A stretch of 64,000 nucleotides of DNA from Tetragonia tetragonoides. Its lineage: Eukaryota > Streptophyta > Magnoliopsida > Caryophyllales > Aizoaceae. Position numbers and translations under genes: made by a program. Where the stretch lies: assembly GCA_038025085.1 (NCBI GenBank), contig CM076151.1, positions 8,809,001 through 8,873,000 on the forward strand, written 5' to 3'. Shown piece after piece: positions 57,171 to 64,000 of this stretch. Positions within the stretch are counted from its first letter, which is position 1, and the number at the start of each line of letters is the position of its first letter. The notes under the pieces are model-generated. The model did not search any database. It was not told the origin of the DNA and saw nothing but the letters and a program-made list of their open reading frames with translations.

Positions 57171-59987
57171 TGAATCTGATATCTATCATACAACAGGTCT
57201 GTTCAGACATTGAACTAATTCTTTTGATGAGTCCCTAGTATAAAGAAGTACTTATCATTTGTCTCTCCATCCTCACCCCCAAACATTTCTGTTCGCTGTC
57301 TCACAACATTTTGCCAATCTCACTTTTTGGTTGACCATTAACCTAGCCTAGGCCTAAAACTCCACCTGATGTCCCTCATCCACCCCACAAATCATTTAAA
57401 AAGGTTTACTAAAAGATGGGAAGGTGATCCTATTGTGAGATAGTTTTCTGCTTAAGTCAGTTTTTTGAACAGCACACTCCCGCAAATCGGTATACAGCAT
57501 GTTAGTCTTTCTTATGGCAAGGGTTATTAGTCAGTACTTTTATTGATGATTTTGCAAATTCATATTGTTGCTCTGATGGCAGGGGTCAACAGCCTGCAGG
57601 CTTGTTAGTGTGTCTGGATTCGGCACTTCCTTACTGCTGTTAGTGTTCTGATGTCCCTTGAAGCTGGGAAAGAAAGCGCGAGGAAGTCGAGGCACAGAAA
57701 CTGTTACTTGGACTATGGATGACGCTGTAAATTGTACATTAGTTAATTGATTCAGTTGCTAGTTTAGCTATTCCAAAGTCATAATCGTCTTCAGATTGCA
57801 TGGAGAAGATTGTTCTTCTAGCTGTTGTGAAAGTGAATGTACACCACTACAGAATGCTAATGTCAAAGATTTTCTGCATAATTTGATGCAGACTTTCACT
57901 TATTTTGAGTTGGTAAATTCAATTGAATAAAATTCTTGACGAAGGATTGTGTTGTACACTAGTACTGTTGTGCAGCTTGTGCTTTTGGTAATGGAATTGG
58001 TTTATATTCAAGATTCTCCCGTACAAACCCTCACAACATGCTACTTGTGAACCTTGCTTGGTGACTCCGCTTCCTTTTCCCATTGATGTAAAACCCCACA
58101 CATCAGTCCAGTATGAACTGGCGCAAAATTAGAGTAAATGACGGCACGTTCTTCTCATTCTTGTGGTTGTGTGTGTCGGTTGCTAATTTCGGCGGTTCTA
58201 ATGGTGTGTTCTTGTTCGGCGGTTCTAATGGTGTGTTCTTTTCCAGTGGACTGAACTCCACTGAACTTATTACTGAGTAAGCGAAAAAGTACACACCCGT
58301 GACACCCCTGATCTCTTGTTATTTGATTATTCCTTCTTCTTTTCTTCTTACTAAAGCGTTTATGGCAGCTATTGGTTTCTGGTTGGGCTCATGGTTCCGA
58401 AAACCTTCTTTTAAAGGGCATGTCTTGGCAACTCAATACACAAGCATTTCAAGGATTTTATTCGTTATAGGAGTACTTGGTTTTATTTGTTGGAAAGTAG
58501 TTCATGATATTATTCTTTCATTTTGTACTTTTGAGAAAAATTAATTAATTAATAGTAAAAACTTGATCTTGAAAAACATACACGAGTACTTATTTATTAA
58601 TGTGTACTAACTAAAAGAAATCTAACAAAGTCCACTTTAGATCACTGTATATCAACCTGAGCATATATTTTAGATTTTTAGTACAGTACAAGTTTACAAC
58701 TGGTACATAGTGTCCTCGGAAGAAAAGCAAATCAGAATTGAATGGCTGATCACCATATAAGTACAAATAAGATGGTTCTTTTCAACAACATAAACCTAAC
58801 AAAGTCTAGTTTTTTTTTTTTTTTTTGGATCACCTAACAAAGTAACAGTTGAGTTATAAGGTGTTTGTAAAACCTAAAAGTTAAACTAATAGAATATTGT
58901 TGAGTGGTAGGAAATTAGGGACTCATCCATCTTTAATCAATGTTGAGGGTTCAAATTTTGTTTCTGATCTATCATTTGATGTACGTGCGGCGTGCTTACA
59001 AGTTACTGAAGTCAGCATAGACTGATATTCAGTGTATTCGACGGTGAATATCCTTGGTGTGAAGCAAAAAAAGAAAAACTTGAAAGTTAGCCTCGTGCAG
59101 CTATTTTGTCTCCTTTTCGCTAGTCGTTCTGAGCAGCTAAAGCATTGAAATCTAATCAACTACCTTCATATCACCTTCGTTTACGCACTAATTTAAATTA
59201 AATTAACTAATAGTTACACGTGCGCAGGAAATTAAAGAAAACAATTCTTTGTTCTACCGTATTTGTGTTAATATAGAAAGAACATGTGGAATTTGCATTT
59301 GTGGAGTAGCTAGGTTCAACAGTTGACTAGTCGGTCTTCAATATTTTTGATGAAAGTTCAAAGATAACGGCCATCGCCAACCCAGCATTGGATATAGTCA
59401 TATAGTTGATCTATTTAATGACGCAATAAATAGAAGGTGACCCTAAAGGGAGACAATTCTTTTTCTTTGTTTTTTTGGACGGACACGTACAAGATTATTC
59501 ATTAGAAAGAAACAAAGAATGAAATATGATATTAAAAATTGGTGAAAATAACACAAACTTATTACGAGTGTATTCTTACGTTTTCTCACTTTTTATTTTT
59601 TTACGGGACCAGCAACATATCTTTATTTGAAACGTGAAGAAAAAGATTGAGGAATTAAAGCCTAAACTCATAAAAACTGGGGCAATAAGCTCGAAGATTC
59701 TTTAAAAAAAGAGCTCATGTATAGACTTTTTCGGGATAATAGGAATGCAAATGATTTAGGAGTGTCAATGTAAATTCGGATTCTATTTCTTTCTTTTGCC
59801 TTCATTCTATAAATTGAGGGTTAGATCTCTTTTTTTATTTATTTTACTTCTTAAATTGGTGAATTTGGCGAATTCGGATATCAATGCAGATTAGAAGTAG
59901 ATCTAACACTTTGTTTAGATAATAAAGCATCTACTTCTTTTAGAAAGTGGAAAGGCTCTCGACTCTATTTTAGCAGGAGCACATATG
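57171..59987. other. ZOP1 3' region and intergenic DNA
   Basis: 57171 to about 57930 is probably the ZOP1 3' UTR, perhaps spliced. A 27-bp tandem duplication (ttcggcggttctaatggtgt...) lies at about 58187-58240. An 81-codon frame at 58299-58544 has hydrophobic stretches but no recognisable family. Nothing else is supported. Confidence 0.45.
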
Positions 59988-60759
59988 TGTTGAGGTAACG
60001 CCCCAAATACCAAATAATATTTAGTTGTGTTTTATTTTATTTTAGTTTTGTAAAGAAAATAAAATAGAACAAAAAGAAAAAGAAAAGAAAAACAAAAACA
60101 GAAAAAGAAGAAAAAAAAAAGGGAAGTTGAAAGATGGGAAAACAAAAAGGCTGAAGCCTTTTGGTTTTCTTTAGTTGATGATTGGGAAACAAAAGGTCTT
60201 AGCCTTTTGGTCTTCTTTAGTTGTTGATGATTGAATATAAAAGGGGCAAGCCCTTTGTTTTTGCAATGGCCGAGTGATTGAGTTTGGCAGTAAAAGGAAG
60301 CCCAAACAAAACGAAAGAAGGGAGAGCCAAGTGAGTGAGAGACAAACAAAGTGTGAGAGAAATTGAGTATTTTTCCAAAGAGGTTTGTTCCAGTTCACGG
60401 TTGATTCGGTTTGTTCGGGTGAAGGTAATCGGAGTGTTCGGATCGGTCATCGACAGGTATTTGTGGGTGTATCTTTGGTTTTGTGGGAGTACCAAATTGA
60501 GTTAGAGTTTGTCAATTTGTACTAATACCAAAGATAGTTTGTTTACTTGTTGCTTGATCTTGTGAGTGTTGCCTTTGTACTCTTGATTATTATAGTGAAT
60601 CATATTTTAGTGCGTGGAGATCCGCACCGTGGTTTTTCCCCTAATTGAGAGGGGTTTTCCACGTAAAATTGTCTGTGTTGTTTTCGGGTTTTTTTGCACT
60701 TTATTTTTCCGATTATCTGTTATTGTGATTGTGGGTAAATACCGTAGTTTTCCCCAACA
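59988..60759 (+). mobile_element. Solo LTR, Ty1/copia-type, 772 bp
   Basis: The sequence starts TGTTGAGG and ends CCCCAACA, the usual TG...CA LTR ends with short inverted repeats. It is flanked by a perfect 5-bp target duplication ATATG (59983-59987 and 60760-60764). A TATA-like gaatataaaagggg (about 60233) would be the U3 promoter. The right part (ccgtggtttttcccc, ggggttttccacgtaaa) is a pattern seen in the R/U5 of many plant copia LTRs. Two imperfect copies of a block around agccttttggt-ttctttagttg lie at 60155-60225. No internal region or second LTR is present, so unequal recombination removed the body. Confidence 0.9.
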
Positions 60760-60764
60760 ATATG

Positions 60765-61258
60765 TTTACAATCGTCACATGAAGGGGCCTCTATGTATGG
60801 GGCTATATGAGCTTATATATATCCATCCATCGTAAGTGCCAGGATGACAAGAAAATACATTATATCTACCTTATTGTTAGACACCAAGTCAACTGTCCAA
60901 GTAATAACAATCATGGCGGTCTAATGATTTCAAATTTACTATTAAGTGATTTGGTAAGTTAAGGTCATGAATCGTATTCACATTCCCTCCATATTTTATG
61001 TCTCCCTAGACTTCTATGAACTATACTTGCCTTCAAATGAATGGCATTTTTATTTATTTTTTTATTTTATTTTTTTTTATGTCAACACTTACATGTATAT
61101 TGGTATGATCTCAATAAATTCCAATCCAGACTTTGCTACACATGCATACCCTGCCCCTCCCTATCCAATTCAACTTTGTTTAACTCATACTTACATCTTC
61201 AGTATAAGCGATTCATGTCAAACTCCTAATCAGAATACATTATGCATGATATTTAATA
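60765..61258. other. Intergenic
   Basis: No gene is recognised. A T-rich open frame at 60967-61299 (+) overlaps the Stowaway-like element and is not protein-like. Confidence 0.5.
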
Positions 61259-61514
61259 CTCCCTCCGTTTCACCAAGATGTTTACACTTCATTTTTTAAG
61301 GTTAAAGTTCACAAACTTTGACCATGAATTAGTGAAAAAAATACAAAGATTTATAATGTGAAAATGCTATTGTTAGATTCATTTTAAAGAATACTTTTGA
61401 AAAATTATAATTTTATAACTTTTATATGCATATAATTACAATTATCTACGGTCAAAGTATTGCATTGCATACCGTGAAAAAGAAATTGTAAACATCTTCA
61501 TGAAACGGAGGGAG
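61259..61514. mobile_element. Stowaway-like MITE, copy 2
   Basis: The ends ctccctccgtttca and tgaaacggagggag are perfect 14-bp inverted repeats, flanked by TA on both sides (61257-61258, 61515-61516). The length is 256 bp. The interior matches the copy at 41227 (caaactttgaccat, ttgttagattcatttt, ctacggtcaaagt). The better-kept ends suggest a younger insertion than copy 1. Confidence 0.95.
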
Positions 61515-61516
61515 TA

Positions 61517-62611
61517 TTATTCTATTCATCCAATTTTATTAATATCCCATCTCTTTCTCATTTATGCACTGACATGGGACATGGGAAACGATTTGGTTGT
61601 TGTTGTTGTTGTTGATGATGATGAGGAATAGTCTAAGACGTGGATTTCCATTGGCCATCACATTATTATTATTTATTTATTTTATTATTATTTTGATAAA
61701 TTAGTGATTCTTATATTACACAAATTAATCTTCAAGAAGAAGATACAAAAAACACCACAAGTATGAGTCCCAATTAGTATCTTTCAACATCAAACCTCTA
61801 TCTTATTAGGTCAAAATAATGTGAGTCAGATATGGGATTTTAGACTCAAATTCATACTAAGCATTAGAGATATTTATGAAATTATGAATAAATTAGATCA
61901 TAGGCTTTTTTTGACTAAACAAAATATAACGGAATTAAACTTGTAAAATAGCTAGGACAAATTTTGACTTATAAAAGAAAACAAAACAAATAAGACAAAT
62001 ATCAGAGTGATAATGATGACAAAAGAATTGATGTATCAACATATATTTTAGTTCAAGATAATACACCAAAACGCAAAGTAAAGTAAAATGATGATTGACA
62101 AAGACCAACAGGTAATTACTGAAATAATTGCCATCATATAGTCAACAAGGGAGCAATTAGCCAATTACGGCTTTTGCAATTGCATTGTTCTTAAATCTTA
62201 CTTATACTTGAATCGAAGAATATCAAAATAGCACAATAAATGAGACGAGCCTATTATATTCTTGTAGTTGCTTTTATAATTACTGTCACTATTATTACAC
62301 ATTATGATTGTGGTTAATTATGCCTAACATGAGGTAATTGCACCAAAAGCTTATTGTCCTTAGCTCCTGAACTTTATCTCAAGTCTTCCATTCCAACATC
62401 CAAAGGGTCAAAAAAGGTAGCAAAATCAAATAATTACAATATCTTTTTGTGGGCCTTATCTTGCTCATTGTTGACATCTACAATCTAACCTTCTCCCTTT
62501 TTTCCCCTCCATAAAGCTAGTTGAATTTTGCATGGATTGTAACATGTTGAAGGACTCACTTATTCTTAATTCCCATGCTCTTTGGTGTTTTTTTTATTTT
62601 ATTATGTATTA
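61517..62611. other. Intergenic with GTT/GAT microsatellite
   Basis: A short (gtt)n(gat)n microsatellite lies near 61597-61624. The rest is AT-rich without recognisable genes. Confidence 0.5.
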
Positions 62612-62702
62612 GGCCCGTTCTCTTCAATAGAATGGTGCAGAACGTGAGCGATGAGTAATAAAACATAATAGAATGCAACATAAATACGACGAAATAACAG
62701 GA
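62612..62702. mobile_element. Short deletion copy of the 42139 MITE family
   Basis: The left end ggcccgttctcttcaataga and the right part acgacgaaataacagg match the ends of the element at 42139, as does aatggtgcagaacg near the left end. The middle is shortened to about 90 bp in all. No target duplication was resolved. Confidence 0.65.
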
Positions 62703-63681
62703 TCTTTGGCTTTGATTCTAAAATTAATCCCTGATAGTCGTTGTAACAATATACATACTACAAATTAAAGTTTGCACTGAATAAGGAGAGGTAACAAGCT
62801 AACAAAGGGAGTTATGGAGGGAGAGCTAAAAAAGGTTGCAAAATACTAGAGACTAATATGGAGGGCGAAATCTACAAGTATCTACTACTATAAGCAACAA
62901 CAATCCAGTAAAAATTCCGTCGAGTAGGACGCACCACTCTTTCAAAGTTCAAGTTTTACTCAAATGTGTGCTTGCACATAAAACCCCAAATTTCATGTCC
63001 AAAAGATATACTCCGTATAGTGGTTCTTACCTTTGGAGTCTAAAGTTGCTAGAGCCAAGATGCAAAATTTTCAACAGAATCGTTCTCACTCTATGTAGTA
63101 TAGCTTGCACAACAATAGTACTGATATCGACATTGACAAAAAGTGACATGAAATATTTACCCAGGAAAGCACCATTCAATAGAGATGAAAAACACACCGC
63201 TTGTAATTTGTTGGACCCAAATTCGTGTTACATTGTGTGTAATATAAATAAAATTATCCTAACCAATGAGATATAAACACGAAATAGATGACCAACGTAA
63301 CCATGAAAAATAGGCGAAAGAAAAAGAGAGATAGACACAAACATCTTTGTCTAATATACACACAGTGTAAACATAACATTTCCGTAATTTGTCCTGTACA
63401 TTACACTTCACAGTTTACACTTACTAAAGTCGTGTTTCCCTAGTGGAGAACCATCTATCAAACTTGCAAAAACAAACATAATTATGGAGTAATTTTCCTA
63501 TAACAACAAAACAATCTCCATCTTAAAACATCAACAACTAACAGCTCATCTTCATCCCCACCATTTAAAGAAAAACAACCAAAAAATTTACATGATGAAA
63601 AACTTATGTATTTTCATCAAGATTAAGCTGAGAATTTAATTTACCATACTAAATAAATAAATAAAAAATAAAATGAAATGA
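62703..63681. other. Intergenic and 3' flank of the last gene
   Basis: No gene is recognised. A 102-codon frame (62968-63276, +) has no family features. 63480-63681 should hold the 3' UTR of the minus-strand gene that follows. Confidence 0.45.
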
Positions 63682-64000
63682 TCAAGAACGAGCAAAAGAC
63701 CCAAAAGCCTTAGAAATATCATGAAGAGCAGGATTAAAACCCAAACAACCCAACAATCCATGTTTATAAGGCAAACTAGTTTTCTTCTTCATCTCTTCTG
63801 AAACAGCTCTTTTCTTTGTATAATGCATCTCATGAGCTGACACGTGTCCTCTTCTCCTTGAAACTGACCCATCCGCCATTGATGAAGCTACTGATCTAAA
63901 GCTCCCATCTTTCTGATCTTCTTCACCCACAACTTTCTTCCCTGTTGAGGAGAGAGAAAAATACTTCTTTAATGGATCCTTCTCTGTAGCTCTACCTTCT
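63682..64000 (-). CDS. DUF1645-like protein, C-terminal part (cut by window end)
   Basis: Minus strand, open from the window edge (first full codon at 63999) to the stop at 63684-63682, about 105 residues. Visible motifs: DPLKKYFSLSS, SRRRGHVSAHEMHYTKKRAV, SEEMKKKTSLPYKHGLLGCL and GFNPALHDISKAFGS. This order (SxHExxYxxxRAxxEExKRKTxLPYxxGLxGCLGF) fits the end of plant DUF1645 proteins, small basic proteins of unknown function, some linked to stress responses. The N-terminus lies beyond the window. The family is assigned from memory of the pattern. Confidence 0.7.
   Translation of the reverse strand, partial: EGRATEKDPLKKYFSLSSTGKKVVGEEDQKDGSFRSVASSMADGSVSRRRGHVSAHEMHYTKKRAVSEEMKKKTSLPYKHGLLGCLGFNPALHDISKAFGSFARS

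Noticed and set aside
58299..58544. 81-codon frame with two hydrophobic stretches
   Set aside because: AT-rich, unrecognised, no conserved motif or gene context.
62968..63276. 102-codon frame
   Set aside because: Mixed composition without motifs, in a repeat-bearing intergenic region; chance frame length is plausible.

Overview
This is a stretch of plant nuclear DNA. It is AT-rich, its genes are intron-rich with GT-AG junctions, and its proteins are typically plant: a CDPK-related kinase, a long PPR protein, a plastid-type CLC, histone H1, ZOP1 and a miR171 precursor. MITEs, hAT elements and a solo LTR lie between the genes. Gene structure and codon use fit a eudicot. A more exact placement (perhaps Caryophyllales) is only a guess.

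Layout. 602-3890 (+): a protein with a PEARLI-4-like C-terminus and three tandem repeats of about 137 residues, followed at once by a 316-bp foldback (3902-4217) made partly from a copy of the same gene's 3' end. 4755-11616 (+): an 18-exon S9-type serine peptidase with a complete Ser-Asp-His triad. 14132-15203 (-): histone H1. 15420-19843: gene-free, with a 42/25-bp tandem array, a foldback element and an AATCAGTGA-motif cluster. 19844-25981 (+): an 11-exon CDPK-related kinase. 26881-28928: a hAT-type MITE and a 1.13-kb hAT deletion derivative with a perfect 8-bp target duplication. 30885-36916 (-): a CLC-e-type chloride channel/antiporter. 39795-39945 (+): a MIR171 hairpin. 41227-42620: a Stowaway-like MITE and a satellite-like repeat of about 320 bp interrupted by another MITE. 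42962-45214 (+): an intronless PPR gene, probable EMB2745 (At5g39710) orthologue. 49589-50893 (-): an intronless domesticated-type PIF/Harbinger transposase that keeps its DDE residues. 51215-53506: two related hAT elements in inverted orientation. 53931-57170 (+): ZOP1. 59988-60759: a solo Ty1/copia-type LTR with a 5-bp target duplication. 61259-61514: a second Stowaway-like MITE. 63682-64000 (-): the C-terminal end of a DUF1645-like protein that runs off the window.

The genes form no pathway; this is ordinary plant gene order with mobile DNA in between. The observation most worth following is the foldback behind the first gene. One arm is antisense to the last codons of that gene, which is the arrangement expected of a young, locally born MIRNA or siRNA hairpin. 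All coordinates, splice sites and residue numbers come from reading the sequence and keeping reading frame across junctions. Percent identities are estimates by eye.
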